Source of the DNA: Bog-793 sp050013835 | Lineage (GTDB): Bacteria; Actinomycetota; Acidimicrobiia; Acidimicrobiales; Bog-793 | Reading direction: 5' to 3' | Length of the DNA: 64,000 nucleotides | Assembly (NCBI GenBank): GCA_050013835.1 | Contig: JBEKEM010000004.1 | Location: 62,001-126,000 of the forward strand | Part shown: one piece after another, positions 9,157 through 18,480 of the stretch | How positions within the stretch are numbered: the first letter of the stretch is position 1 | How the letters are laid out: each line of letters opens with the position of its first letter | Made by a program: the position numbers and the translations under genes | The notes under the pieces: model-generated | Database searches by the model: none | What the model was told of the DNA's origin: nothing | Seen by the model: only the letters and a program-made list of their open reading frames with translations

Positions 9157-11039
9157 GACCCGGCCCTCGTCACGAGGTAGGTGACGACGATCACGATCCC
9201 GCCCAGGATGGCGAGGGCGTAGGTCCGCACGTAGCCCGACTGCAGGCGTCTCAGCCGCTCGGCCCCGCCGCGCACGAGCCGCGCCACACCCTCGACGGCC
9301 CCGTCGATGAACCGCGCCTCGACGACCGACGCGGTGAACGAGGCGACGAGGGCACCCGGGCGCGCGACGAAGCGGTCGTAGCTCCAGTCGACGAACCACG
9401 CCATCAGCAGAAAGCGCGGCTCGAGACGGGGCCGGTTGGCGGCCACCCGCCACACCGCCGTCGCCACCGCGATGCCCAGCAGGGCGAACGCCACGTCGGC
9501 GAGGGCGAAGCCCCACAGCTCGGCGACGCCGAAGTGGTGGACCGCGAGGCTGGCGCCGACGACGGGCTGCAGCCAGCGTTCGAGGAAGGCCCAGGTCGGG
9601 TGGAAGGGCAGGTCGATGAACAGCCCGAGGAACGAGCACGCCGCCAGGGCGACGAGCGGCACCCCCATCACCCAGCCCGGGTCCCGGGGTGCCTCCCCCC
9701 CGGGCCGCGCCCCCTGCCAGCGGGGATCACCCATGAACACCAGGAAGAACTCGCGGCCCATGTAGTAGGCCGTGAGCACCGCCGTCGCGGCGCCGATCGC
9801 CCAGAGGGCGGGGCTGACGGCCCAGGCGTTCGCCAGCACGTCGCTTTTCGCCCAGAAGCCACTGAACGGCGGCACTCCGGCGATCGAGAGCCAGCCCACG
9901 AAGAAGGCGCCCGCCGTCAGCGGCATGAAGGCGCGCAGCGACCCCATCCGCTTCAGGTCCTGCTCCCCGTCGAGGGCGTGGATGACCGAACCGGCGGAGA
10001 GGAACAGGAGCGCCTTGTAGAAGGCGTGGGCGAGCATGAGGAAGATCGCCGCCACGTAGGCGCCGCTGCCGGCGGCGAGGAACATGTAGCCGAGCTGGGA
10101 GACCGTCGAGTAGGCGAGGACCTTCTTGATGTCGGTCTGGGCGCAGCCGATCGTCGCGGCGACAGCGGCCGTCACGACGCCGACCCACGCCACGACGTGG
10201 GCCGCGTCCGGGGCGGCGTGCAGGATCGGGTTGATCCGGCACATCAGGTAGACGCCGGCCGTCACCATCGTCGCGGCGTGGATCAGTGCGGAGACCGGGG
10301 TCGGGCCCTCCATCGCGTCGGCCAGCCACGGGAACAGGGGGATCTGCGCCGACTTGCCGACGGCACCGAGGAACAGCAGAAGGGCGATGGCAACGAGGTC
10401 GGTCGTCGAGACCCTCCCGAGCCGGGCAAAGACCGTGGAGTAGTCGAGGCTCCCGGTTCGCTCGAAGATGAGGAACAGCGCCACGAGGAAGCCGCCGTCG
10501 CCGATCCGGTTGTAGATCATCGCCTTCTTGCCGGCGCTCGCCGCCGCCGGGCGGCGGAACCAGAAGGAGATGAGGAGGTACGAGCAGACGCCGACGCCCT
10601 CCCAGCCGAAGAACGTGACGAGGAGGTTGCTCGACAGCACCAGCATGAGCATCGAGAAGACGAAAAGGTTGAGGTAGGTGAAGAACTTGGCGTAATCCTC
10701 GTCGTGCTCCATGTAGCCGATGGAGTAGAGGTGGATGAGGGCGCTGACCCCGGTGACGAACAGCGCCATCGTCACCGACAGCGGGTCGATCCGCAGGCCC
10801 ACGTCGACCACGAGCCGGTCGACCCGGAACCAGGTGAACCAGCGCTGGGTGAACAGGCGGGCGTCGGGGGCGTGACCGAAGAGCGACACGAGGACGATGA
10901 CCGACATGGCGAAGGCGGCGGCGACGGCGGCCGTCGCGATCCAGCCGGCGACGGGGTTGCCGATCCGCTTTCCCGCCACGGCGAGGAGGGCGAATCCGCC
11001 GAGGGGGAGGAGCGGGATGAGGTAGGCGAGGTGCAGCAC
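9153..11039 (-). CDS. nuoL: NADH-quinone oxidoreductase subunit L
   Basis: 628 residues, the largest antiporter-like subunit, with the long amphipathic C-terminal helix that runs along the membrane arm in known structures. Motifs include 'FFGWEGVGVCSYLLISFWF' (conserved Glu), 'GKSAQIPLFPWLADAMEGPTPVSALIHAATMVTAG' in type with its Lys and His residues, and 'GVPPFSGFWAKSD'. It starts at ATG 11039, seven bases after the nuoK stop. Confidence 0.97.
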   Translation of the reverse strand: MLHLAYLIPLLPLGGFALLAVAGKRIGNPVAGWIATAAVAAAFAMSVIVLVSLFGHAPDARLFTQRWFTWFRVDRLVVDVGLRIDPLSVTMALFVTGVSALIHLYSIGYMEHDEDYAKFFTYLNLFVFSMLMLVLSSNLLVTFFGWEGVGVCSYLLISFWFRRPAAASAGKKAMIYNRIGDGGFLVALFLIFERTGSLDYSTVFARLGRVSTTDLVAIALLLFLGAVGKSAQIPLFPWLADAMEGPTPVSALIHAATMVTAGVYLMCRINPILHAAPDAAHVVAWVGVVTAAVAATIGCAQTDIKKVLAYSTVSQLGYMFLAAGSGAYVAAIFLMLAHAFYKALLFLSAGSVIHALDGEQDLKRMGSLRAFMPLTAGAFFVGWLSIAGVPPFSGFWAKSDVLANAWAVSPALWAIGAATAVLTAYYMGREFFLVFMGDPRWQGARPGGEAPRDPGWVMGVPLVALAACSFLGLFIDLPFHPTWAFLERWLQPVVGASLAVHHFGVAELWGFALADVAFALLGIAVATAVWRVAANRPRLEPRFLLMAWFVDWSYDRFVARPGALVASFTASVVEARFIDGAVEGVARLVRGGAERLRRLQSGYVRTYALAILGGIVIVVTYLVTRAGS

Positions 11040-11046
11040 GGTCAGC

Positions 11047-11352
11047 TCAGCCCCTCAGCTCGTGGGGGTCGTCCGCCGTCGCGCCCACCCGGCGCCGGTA
11101 GATGGCGACGATGATGCCGAGCCCGACGACGACCTCGGCGGCCGCCACCACGAGCACGAAGAACACCGCCACCTGTCCCCCGATGTCATTGAGCTCCCGG
11201 GAGAACGTGACGAAGGTGAGGTTCGCCGCGTTGAGCATCAGCTCGATGCACATGAACATCACGAGCACGTTTCGCCGGACGAGCACGCCGACGGCCCCGA
11301 TCGTGAAGAGCACCGCCGCCAGCGTCAGGTACCAGGAGGCGTCGATCGTCAT
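11047..11352 (-). CDS. nuoK: NADH-quinone oxidoreductase subunit K
   Basis: 101 residues with three helices, the standard NuoK size. 'VLVMFMCIELMLNAANLTFV' carries the two conserved membrane-embedded Glu positions (the second in 'AAAEVVVGLGIIVAIYR'), which are part of the proton path. ATG 11352 overlaps the nuoJ stop. The long open frame upstream of it is only the shadow of nuoJ. Confidence 0.96.
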   Translation of the reverse strand: MTIDASWYLTLAAVLFTIGAVGVLVRRNVLVMFMCIELMLNAANLTFVTFSRELNDIGGQVAVFFVLVVAAAEVVVGLGIIVAIYRRRVGATADDPHELRG

Positions 11353-11969
11353 CGGTCGTGCACCCCGGTCCCGCCCCCGGCGTCCGGCGCCGGGTCGCCC
11401 GACTCCCCCGTGGCCGGTTCGGGCCCGGTGCCGAAGCGCCGGGCGAGGACGACGGCCGCGACGACCGCCACAACGAGCAGCGCCGAGGTGATCTCGAAGG
11501 GCAAGAGGTACGTCGTGAAGATCGCCCGGCCGAGCTCGGTCACGTTGGGGAGCGGGCGGTCGAGCGCGCCGGTCGTCGCGTGCGCCCCGGTCGCCCAGTG
11601 GCCGGTGCCGAGCAGCAGCACCTCGGCGAGGACCAGGGCCCCGAGGCCGAACGCGACGTAACGCTGCCCACGGAACTGGTCGACGAGGGCACGCTCTTGG
11701 CGGTCGACACCGAGCAGCATGATGACGAACAGGAAGAGCACGACGATCGCGCCCGTGTAGACGATCACCTGCACGGCGGCGAGGAACTGCGCGTCCTCCT
11801 CGACGAAGAGCACGGCGACGCCGAGGAGCGTCGCCACGAGGCTGAGCGCGGCGTGGACGGGGTTGCGGCCGAGCACGACGCCGAGCGCGCCGCCGACGAC
11901 GATCACGCCGGCGACGAGGAAGGTCGCGAGGTCCGGCAGCGACACGGTGGCGAGGATGCCCGCGCCCAT
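11349..11969 (-). CDS. nuoJ: NADH-quinone oxidoreductase subunit J
   Basis: 206 residues, five helices. 'NPVHAALSLVATLLGVAVLF', 'AAVQVIVYTGAIVVLFLFVIMLL' (the pi-bulge helix region of NuoJ) identify it. A GTG at 11972 lies one codon before ATG 11969; a GGAGGAGG site ending 5-6 bases upstream favours the ATG. The nuoI stop codon overlaps this start. The last 50 residues are a soluble Gly/Asp-rich tail. Confidence 0.94.
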   Translation of the reverse strand: MGAGILATVSLPDLATFLVAGVIVVGGALGVVLGRNPVHAALSLVATLLGVAVLFVEEDAQFLAAVQVIVYTGAIVVLFLFVIMLLGVDRQERALVDQFRGQRYVAFGLGALVLAEVLLLGTGHWATGAHATTGALDRPLPNVTELGRAIFTTYLLPFEITSALLVVAVVAAVVLARRFGTGPEPATGESGDPAPDAGGGTGVHDR

Positions 11970-12661
11970 CACGTCCTCCTCCCGCCGAAACGGGGGGGGA
12001 TCTTCTTGCGCTGGGTCTCCCGGATCGAGATGTTCCCCGTCGCCTCGTCGTCCGGGGCACCGCGCTGGCCCGCTTCGGGCGCCCGCACGCCGTAGCCGAG
12101 CTCACCCGACCACTGCACCGTGCCCTCGTAGCTCGCCGCCCCCGAAGGCGACGTCGCCCGCATCCAGCCGGAGGTCAAGCGGTCCTCGCCCTCCCGCCAG
12201 TCCTCCCAAGGCAGCTGTTGTGGCTTGCCGTCGTCCGCCACCACGAGCTCCGCCTTGGTGTAGATCGCGTCGGCCCGGCTCGTGAAGGAGAACTCGAACA
12301 TCTTCGACTCCGTGATGGCCTCGGTCGGGCAGGCCTCGACGCAGAGGTCGCAGTGGATGCAGCGCAGGTAGTTGATCTCGTAGACGAAGCCGTAACGCTC
12401 CCCGGGCGAGACGGGCGCGTCCGGGGGGTTGTCGGCGCCGCGCACGTAGATGCAGTCGGCCGGGCAGACCGCGGCGCACAGCTCGCAGCCGATGCACTTC
12501 TCGGTGCCGTCCTCGTAGCGGTTGAGGACGTGGCGGCCGTGCAGCCGCGGCGGCTTCGGCCGCTTCTCCGCCGGGTACGGGATCGTCACGCGCGGCTTAA
12601 GGACCTGCTTGGCCGCGACCCAGAACCCGCCGAGGAAGTTGGTCTCGCCGAGAAGACCCAT
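11969..12661 (-). CDS. nuoI: NADH-quinone oxidoreductase subunit I (2x[4Fe-4S])
   Basis: 230 residues. Two ferredoxin motifs, CIGCELCAAVCP (about residue 57) and CIHCDLCVEACP (about 101), bind clusters N6a and N6b, which pass electrons from the peripheral arm to NuoB. The C-terminal 100 residues extend past the usual E. coli length, as in other actinobacterial NuoI. It sits between nuoH and nuoJ, with three bases to the nuoH stop and a stop/start overlap with nuoJ. Confidence 0.96.
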   Translation of the reverse strand: MGLLGETNFLGGFWVAAKQVLKPRVTIPYPAEKRPKPPRLHGRHVLNRYEDGTEKCIGCELCAAVCPADCIYVRGADNPPDAPVSPGERYGFVYEINYLRCIHCDLCVEACPTEAITESKMFEFSFTSRADAIYTKAELVVADDGKPQQLPWEDWREGEDRLTSGWMRATSPSGAASYEGTVQWSGELGYGVRAPEAGQRGAPDDEATGNISIRETQRKKIPPRFGGRRT

Positions 12662-12664
12662 CGT

Positions 12665-13879
12665 TCAGCCCTCCACCGGCGAGCGGTCGGTGAATTCGAG
12701 CGCGATGAGCCCGCCGTCGCCCGGGGGCTTTCCCGCGGGACCGGCGGCGAGACGCTCGCGACGCAGGCGCGCCGTCGTGCGGGCCCGCGCCAGCGCCACT
12801 GCGGCGACGATGATCCCGGCGAAAACGGCCAAACCCGAGTCCCGCGAGATCTGGTCCGCGGAGACGAGGAGGAGCCAGCCCAGCGATAGCGGGATGAGCC
12901 ATTTCCAGCCGAGGTTCATCAGCTGGTCGTAACGCAATCGCGGCAAGGCGGCACGGATCCAGACCTGGACGTACAGCAAGACGAGCAATTTGCCGAGGAA
13001 CCACAGGATCGGCCAGAGCCACCGCACGACGTGGAGCCCGGGGCCGTCGGGCCCGCCGAGGAACAGCGTCACGACGACCGCCGACATCGTGATCGTGTTC
13101 ATGTACTCGGCGAGGTAGAACATCGCGAACCGCATCGACGAGTACTCGGTGTGGAATCCGCCGCCGAGCTCGGTGTCCCCCTCGGCGAGATCGAACGGCG
13201 GCCGGTTGATCTCGGCGGTCCCGGCGACGAAGAAGATCGCCAACGGCACGACCCAGAGCCGCAGCGCGTTCCAGTGCCAGAAGTACTGCGCCTGGGATTC
13301 GACGATCGCCCGCGTCGAGAGCCCGTGGGACTCGAGGACGACCGTGACGACCGTGAGCCCGAGCGCGGCCTCGTAGGAGATCATCTGGGCCGAGGCGCGC
13401 ACCGAACCGAGCAGCGGGTACTTCGAGCCGGACGACCACCCGGCGAGCATCACCCCGTAGACCGAGACCGACGAGAGCGCCAGCACGAAAAGGATCCCGA
13501 TCTGCGGATCGGCGACCTGGAGCTCGACGACGTGGTGGGCGATCGTCACGACCCCGCCGACCGGGACGATCGCGAAGATGAGGAAGGCCGGCACGACCGA
13601 GAGGAACGGGGCGAGGCGGAAAACGATCCGGTCCGCCCGCTCGGGCAGCAGGTCCTCCTTGAACATCAGCTTCATGCCGTCGGCGAGCGACTGCAGGACA
13701 CCGAACTTCCCCGCCCGGTTCGGCCCGATCCGGTTCTGCATGTCCGAGATGACCTTGCGCTCGAACCAGATCATCATCATCACGGCGACGAGCAGGAAAC
13801 CGAAGGCGACGAAGGCCTTGACGAGCACGATCACGACGACCCCGAGGCCGACGCCGTGGGCGAAGAGGGGGTCGCCCAT
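12665..13879 (-). CDS. nuoH: NADH-quinone oxidoreductase subunit H
   Basis: 404 residues, eight helices, forming the quinone chamber at the junction of the two arms. 'WFERKVISDMQNRIGPNRAG' (about residue 39), 'EINRPPFDLAEGDTELGGGFHTEYS' in type (about 222) and 'IRAALPRLRYDQLMNLGWK' are diagnostic. ATG 13879 overlaps the nuoG stop; GTG 13882 is one codon earlier. The Arg-rich C-terminus of about 50 residues is an extension. Confidence 0.97.
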   Translation of the reverse strand: MGDPLFAHGVGLGVVVIVLVKAFVAFGFLLVAVMMMIWFERKVISDMQNRIGPNRAGKFGVLQSLADGMKLMFKEDLLPERADRIVFRLAPFLSVVPAFLIFAIVPVGGVVTIAHHVVELQVADPQIGILFVLALSSVSVYGVMLAGWSSGSKYPLLGSVRASAQMISYEAALGLTVVTVVLESHGLSTRAIVESQAQYFWHWNALRLWVVPLAIFFVAGTAEINRPPFDLAEGDTELGGGFHTEYSSMRFAMFYLAEYMNTITMSAVVVTLFLGGPDGPGLHVVRWLWPILWFLGKLLVLLYVQVWIRAALPRLRYDQLMNLGWKWLIPLSLGWLLLVSADQISRDSGLAVFAGIIVAAVALARARTTARLRRERLAAGPAGKPPGDGGLIALEFTDRSPVEG

Positions 13880-16566
13880 CACGCCTTCTCCAGCCAGACG
13901 TCCGTAGCGGGCCGTGCCGCGTCGACGAGGGCCGAGGCACCGCGCCCTTCCGAGCCGGCGAGGTTGGCGACGAGGAGGGCGACACCCGCCGGGAGCGAGC
14001 CGTCGGTCTCGACTGGCAGCTGCAGCGAGTCGCGCGCCGAACGCACCGTGACGAGCGACCCCGTCGCCACGCCCAGCTCCCGCAGCGCCGCCGGGTGGAC
14101 GAACACCGCCGGCTCGGGAACGAGCGGCGCGAGCGAGGGGCTCTCGACGACGAGCGTCCCCCTTTCGTACAGCGTCCGGCGCACGACGAGACGGTAGGCG
14201 CCTTCCGCCGGACCGTCAGACGTCTCGGGCCGGTCCGGCGGGGAAAACGTGACGAGCGGCGGTGGCGTCGCCCGCACCGCCGCCCTCACCTTGCCGTCGG
14301 GGCCGCCCGCCTGGCGGGCCGCACCGAGGTCGAGCGGGGCCCCCTGCTCCTCGACCGAGAGGATCCCCGGGGTCGCGATCGGGTCGATCGGACGAGGACG
14401 CACGGACCCGATGCCGACCGGCGCGGCAACGAGCGGCACGACGACGCCGTCGCGGTGCTCGGGACGGCCGAGCAGGGCGGCGTCCACACCCCGGTACGCC
14501 GGGGCGAGGCGCGCGATCTCGGCGGAGATCTGGCCGACGCCCTCGAACCCGAGGGAGGCGCCGAGCCGGCGTGCCAGCTCCTCGGCCACGGTCCAGGCCG
14601 GCCAGGCGATCCCCGGGGGGAGCACCTTGGCGGCGAGCCGGGTCACCCGGCCCTCGCAGTTCGTCGTCGTCCCCCCCCGCTCCCCGTCACCGGCTACCGG
14701 CAACACCACCCCGGAGAGCGAGCTCGCCCCGTTGCGGTGGGTCCCGACGAAGATGAGCGCGCGGGCCTGCTCGATCGCCGCCCGGGCGAGCTCGCGGTCC
14801 GGGCAGTCGGCGAGCGGGTCGCAACCGAGGAGGATGAGCGTCGAGATCTCGTTGTCGACGGCCGCCTGGAGGATGGCGCGGGCGTCCCGGCCCGGCCGTG
14901 GCGGCACCGACCCCCACGCGGACGAGAAGACCTCCCGCCCGACATCGAGGGTCACCCGTCCCGGCAGCAGACCGGGCGCGAGGCCCATGTCGAGGGCGCC
15001 ATGCACGTTCGCCCGGCGCAGTGCCGGCAGGAAGCGGGCGTTCGGGAAGGCGCGCCGGATCGTGTGCGCCGCCGCCGCGGCGCTCGCCGGCGACTCGGCG
15101 AGCGAGGGACGCCCGAGCACCACGACGAGACCCTCGCCGCCCTCGCCAACTGACCGCAGGAGTGCGCGCGCCGCGGCGAGGCTGCCGCCGTCGACGCCCG
15201 TCGGCGCCGGTGAGCGCGCGGCGCCGGTGAGCGCCGCGGCCAGGCGGGTGACTTCGCCGGGCAGGTAGGCGAGCCGGTGCGCCACGTACGGCGTGAGCGC
15301 CGTCGCCGCCGTCGAGCACTCGATGATGCCCACGCCCGTCAGGGCGGCGAGGCGCAGGCGCAGGAAGAGCACGGGGAGCTCCTCTTTCAGGTCGCCCGAG
15401 AGCGTGAGGACGACCCGGGCCGCCACGGTCTCGTCGATCGTGGCGTGCGGCAGGCCGAGCACCGCCTCGGCCGGGAGCCCGTCGTCGAGCTGGGCGTCGA
15501 CGGAGTCCGTGCCGAGGACCGCCTTGGCGAACTTCGCCCAGGCGTAGGCGTCCTCGTTCGACAGTCGCGCCCCGCCGAGGACGGCGACGGACTCCCTCCC
15601 GCCGCGTGCGTGGGCACGGCGGATCGCGGCCGCGGCGGCGTCGAGGGCTGCGTGCCAGGTCGCCGGGACGTGGACGTCGTCCCGTTCCACCATCGGCGCG
15701 ACGAGGCGGTTGGCCGAGTGGACCGCCTCCAAGCCGTAGCGGCCCTTGTCACACAGCCAGCTCTGGTTCACCGGGTCGCAGTCGACGCCGAGATACCGCA
15801 CGAGCCTGCCCACCGACGACTGCGCCACGACGCGGCAGCCGACGGCGCACGTCGTGCACGTCGTCTCCACCTGCTCGAGGTCCCACGGGCGCGCCTTGAA
15901 GCGGTAAGCGGGGGACGTGAGGGCTCCGACGGGGCAGATCTGGATCGTGTTGCCCGAGAAGTACGAGTCGAACGGCTTGCCGGGGAACGTCGCCACCTCG
16001 ACGGCGTCGGAGCGGAAGGCGAGGTCGATGAGGGGCTCGCCGGCGACCTCGGCGGCAAAGCGCGTGCAGCGGGCGCACTGGATGCAACGTTCCCGGTCGA
16101 GGAGCACGCGCGGGCCGATCTCGATCGGCTTTGCCCAGTGCCGCTTCTCCTCGGCGAAACGGCTCTCCCCCGGTCCGTGCGAGAGCGCCTGGTCCTGCAG
16201 GGGGCACTCCCCGCCCTTGTCGCAGACCGGGCAGTCGAGCGGGTGGTTGACAAGCAGGAACTCGAGGACGCCCTGCTGGGCCTTGCGCGCCCTGGCCGAC
16301 GCCGTGCGCACGTCCTGGCCCTCGGCGACACTCAGCACGCAGGCGGGCTCCAGGACGAGGCCGCGGGGCGTCGCGACCTCGACGAGGCACATCCGGCACA
16401 TCCCGACCGGGGCGAGCCGCGGATGGTAGCAAAAACGCGGGATGAAGATCCCCGCCCGCTCGGCGACGTCGATCACGAGCTCACCCCGCGCCGCCTCGAC
16501 GACGGTCCCGTCGATCGTCAACCGGACGACCTCCGACTCGGTGCCGTCCGGCCTGCCCGGGCTCAT
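13879..16566 (-). CDS. nuoG: NADH-quinone oxidoreductase subunit G
   Basis: 895 residues. The N-terminal third has a [2Fe-2S] site (FCYH...GMCRMC...PAC, residues about 31-65), the H...C..C..C site (NHPLDCPVCDKGGEC) and a CIQCARC/CPVGAL pair. It is followed by CTTCAVGC plus a later Cys near 'SWLCDKG', the signature of the extra cluster N7 that only some bacterial enzymes keep. The C-terminal two thirds is a degenerate molybdopterin-oxidoreductase domain. ATG 16566 overlaps the nuoF stop and follows a frame extension with no homology. Residues 690-800 are poorly conserved and rich in Pro/Ala. Confidence 0.95.
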   Translation of the reverse strand: MSPGRPDGTESEVVRLTIDGTVVEAARGELVIDVAERAGIFIPRFCYHPRLAPVGMCRMCLVEVATPRGLVLEPACVLSVAEGQDVRTASARARKAQQGVLEFLLVNHPLDCPVCDKGGECPLQDQALSHGPGESRFAEEKRHWAKPIEIGPRVLLDRERCIQCARCTRFAAEVAGEPLIDLAFRSDAVEVATFPGKPFDSYFSGNTIQICPVGALTSPAYRFKARPWDLEQVETTCTTCAVGCRVVAQSSVGRLVRYLGVDCDPVNQSWLCDKGRYGLEAVHSANRLVAPMVERDDVHVPATWHAALDAAAAAIRRAHARGGRESVAVLGGARLSNEDAYAWAKFAKAVLGTDSVDAQLDDGLPAEAVLGLPHATIDETVAARVVLTLSGDLKEELPVLFLRLRLAALTGVGIIECSTAATALTPYVAHRLAYLPGEVTRLAAALTGAARSPAPTGVDGGSLAAARALLRSVGEGGEGLVVVLGRPSLAESPASAAAAAHTIRRAFPNARFLPALRRANVHGALDMGLAPGLLPGRVTLDVGREVFSSAWGSVPPRPGRDARAILQAAVDNEISTLILLGCDPLADCPDRELARAAIEQARALIFVGTHRNGASSLSGVVLPVAGDGERGGTTTNCEGRVTRLAAKVLPPGIAWPAWTVAEELARRLGASLGFEGVGQISAEIARLAPAYRGVDAALLGRPEHRDGVVVPLVAAPVGIGSVRPRPIDPIATPGILSVEEQGAPLDLGAARQAGGPDGKVRAAVRATPPPLVTFSPPDRPETSDGPAEGAYRLVVRRTLYERGTLVVESPSLAPLVPEPAVFVHPAALRELGVATGSLVTVRSARDSLQLPVETDGSLPAGVALLVANLAGSEGRGASALVDAARPATDVWLEKA

Positions 16567-17894
16567 CGCAGACCGTCCGTTCCCGGCGCCGCACCCGCGA
16601 ACGGGCATTCCTCAGTCCGGATGTGGGTGACGAACTCCTCGCGGAACATCCGCAGCGCCGAGGCGACCGAGGAAGGGATCGACGAGCCGAGCACGCAGAC
16701 CGTCGTCTGCTCGGGTGGCCAGCTCACCCCGGGGGCGAGGTTGTCGCAGACGTCCATCAGCAGATCGAGGTCGGCGAAGCGGCCGCTCCCCTCCTCGATG
16801 CGGCGGAGGACCTTCTCGAGCCAGTGGCCCCCCTCCCGGCAGGGCGTGCACTGTCCGCAGGACTCCCGGTAGAAAAAGCGCGTGATCCGCCAGGCGGCGC
16901 GCACGGCGCAGCTCGCCTGGTCGAGCACGACGACGGAGCCCGAACCGAGCATCGAACCCGCCCTGGAGACCGCCTCCTGGTCGAGACCGAGGTCGAGCTG
17001 GTCCTGTCCGAGCCAGGGTGCCGAGACCCCACCGGGGATGAACGCCTTCAGCTCGCCCCCGCCGGCGACGCCGCCCCCGAGGGAGGGGTCGAAGATGAGG
17101 TCGCGGAACGTCGTCTTCGACATCTCGAGCTCGTACCAGCCGGGTCGGGCGACGCGGCCCGACAGGGCGAACAGACGCGTGCCCGTCGAGGTGCCGGCTC
17201 CGAGGGCGGCGAAGGCGTTCCCGCCGTTCAGCACGATCCAGGGCAACGCCGAGATGGTCTCGACGTTGTTCACGATGGTCGGTTCCCCGTAGAGGCCGAT
17301 CGCGGCCGGGTAGTACGGCGGCTTGATCCGCGGGAAGCCGCGCTTGCCCTCCAGGCTCTCGAGCAGGGCGGTCTCCTCGCCGCAGATGTAGGCGCCCGCC
17401 CCGGGGTGCACGACGATGTCGAGCGAGAAGGAGGAGCCGAAGATCCGCCCGCCGAGGGCGCCGTAGTCGTAGGCCTCGTTGCACGCCTTGGTGAGCCGTT
17501 CGAGACCGAGGGCGAACTCGCCGCGGCAGAAGATGAAGGCCCGCTCGACGCCGCAGGCGTAAGCGGCGATGGCGGCCCCTTCGATGATCTGGTGGGGGTC
17601 GCGCTCGATGAGCAGGTGGTCCTTGAACGTCGCCGGTTCGCTCTCGTCGCCGTTCACGACGAGGTACGTCGTCTTGGACGGCCGCAGCATCGACCACTTG
17701 CGCCCGGCCGGGAAACCGGCCCCGCCCCGGCCGAGAAGGCTCGCCTGGTTCACCTCGGCTGCCACCGCCTCGCGCTTCATCCGCAGCGCGCGGCGCAGCG
17801 CCTTGTAGCCGCCGGTTGCGAGGTAGCGCTCGAGGGTGTGCGAGTCCTCGTGGCCGAGCCGTTGCGTGACGATGCGCGGTGCCCCGGTGAGCAC
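16563..17894 (-). CDS. nuoF: NADH-quinone oxidoreductase subunit F (NADH/FMN)
   Basis: 443 residues. The NADH site 'GRGGAGFPAGRKW' (about residue 56), the FMN site 'GAGAYICGEETALLESLEG' (about 164) and the N3 cluster motif 'ESCGQCTPCREG' (about 343, with a later Cys in 'EECPF') are all present, so this is the electron entry point. GTG 17894 is chosen: it is four bases past the nuoE stop and behind a GAGG-rich site. Upstream frame residues overlap nuoE and look unrelated. Confidence 0.95.
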   Translation of the reverse strand: MLTGAPRIVTQRLGHEDSHTLERYLATGGYKALRRALRMKREAVAAEVNQASLLGRGGAGFPAGRKWSMLRPSKTTYLVVNGDESEPATFKDHLLIERDPHQIIEGAAIAAYACGVERAFIFCRGEFALGLERLTKACNEAYDYGALGGRIFGSSFSLDIVVHPGAGAYICGEETALLESLEGKRGFPRIKPPYYPAAIGLYGEPTIVNNVETISALPWIVLNGGNAFAALGAGTSTGTRLFALSGRVARPGWYELEMSKTTFRDLIFDPSLGGGVAGGGELKAFIPGGVSAPWLGQDQLDLGLDQEAVSRAGSMLGSGSVVVLDQASCAVRAAWRITRFFYRESCGQCTPCREGGHWLEKVLRRIEEGSGRFADLDLLMDVCDNLAPGVSWPPEQTTVCVLGSSIPSSVASALRMFREEFVTHIRTEECPFAGAAPGTDGLR

Positions 17895-17898
17895 GGCC

Positions 17899-18480
17899 TC
17901 AACCCCTCGTCCGCCGGCGGGACGACGCCTCGGCACCGGGCAGCCCGACAGCGCGCTCGATCCGGCAGAGCACGCCGTGGGGCGGGATCTCGTGGCGGCG
18001 CCGGCCGATGGCGAGCTCGGCCAGGAGGGCGTCGAACGACTCGGCGTCAGGTGTCGCGACGTAGCGGTGGTTCACCTGCACGCACGGCGCGGCGTCGCAG
18101 CCGGCGAGGCACTCGGCCTCCTCGAGGGTGAACTCGCGGTCCTCGGTCGTCTGCCCGCAGCGGATGCCGAGCCGGTCCTCGGCGTGCTCGACGAGCTCGT
18201 AGGCCCCGGCGAGCAGGCAGGCGATGTTCGTGCAGATCGCGATGACGTGCCGGCCCACCCGCTCGGTGTGGAGCATGTCGTAGAAGGTCGCCGTCCCGTA
18301 AACCTCGGCCGGGGTCACGCCGCAGAGCTCGGCGATCTCCTCCATCGCCTCCCCGCACAGCCAGCCGTCCTGGGACTGGGCGAGGTGGCACAGGGGCACA
18401 AGCGCCGAGCGCGGCCGCGGGTAGAGCGCGACGAGCGCCTCGGCCCGGGCCCGGTTCTTCGCCGAGAGGTGGGACGTCAC
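17899..18480 (-). CDS. nuoE: NADH-quinone oxidoreductase subunit E ([2Fe-2S])
   Basis: 193 residues, thioredoxin-like fold. The four cluster Cys are in 'CTNIACLLAG' and 'CLAGCDAAPCVQVN'. 'GWLCGEAMEEIAEL' and 'EVYGTATFYDM' are typical N-terminal segments. The GTG start at 18480 forms a GTGA overlap with the nuoD stop. It partners NuoF in the NADH dehydrogenase module. Confidence 0.95.
   Translation of the reverse strand: MTSHLSAKNRARAEALVALYPRPRSALVPLCHLAQSQDGWLCGEAMEEIAELCGVTPAEVYGTATFYDMLHTERVGRHVIAICTNIACLLAGAYELVEHAEDRLGIRCGQTTEDREFTLEEAECLAGCDAAPCVQVNHRYVATPDAESFDALLAELAIGRRRHEIPPHGVLCRIERAVGLPGAEASSRRRTRG

Noticed and set aside
9534..11114. 526-codon frame antisense to nuoL
   Set aside because: Shadow frame rich in Glu, Arg, His and Gly; nuoL is certain.
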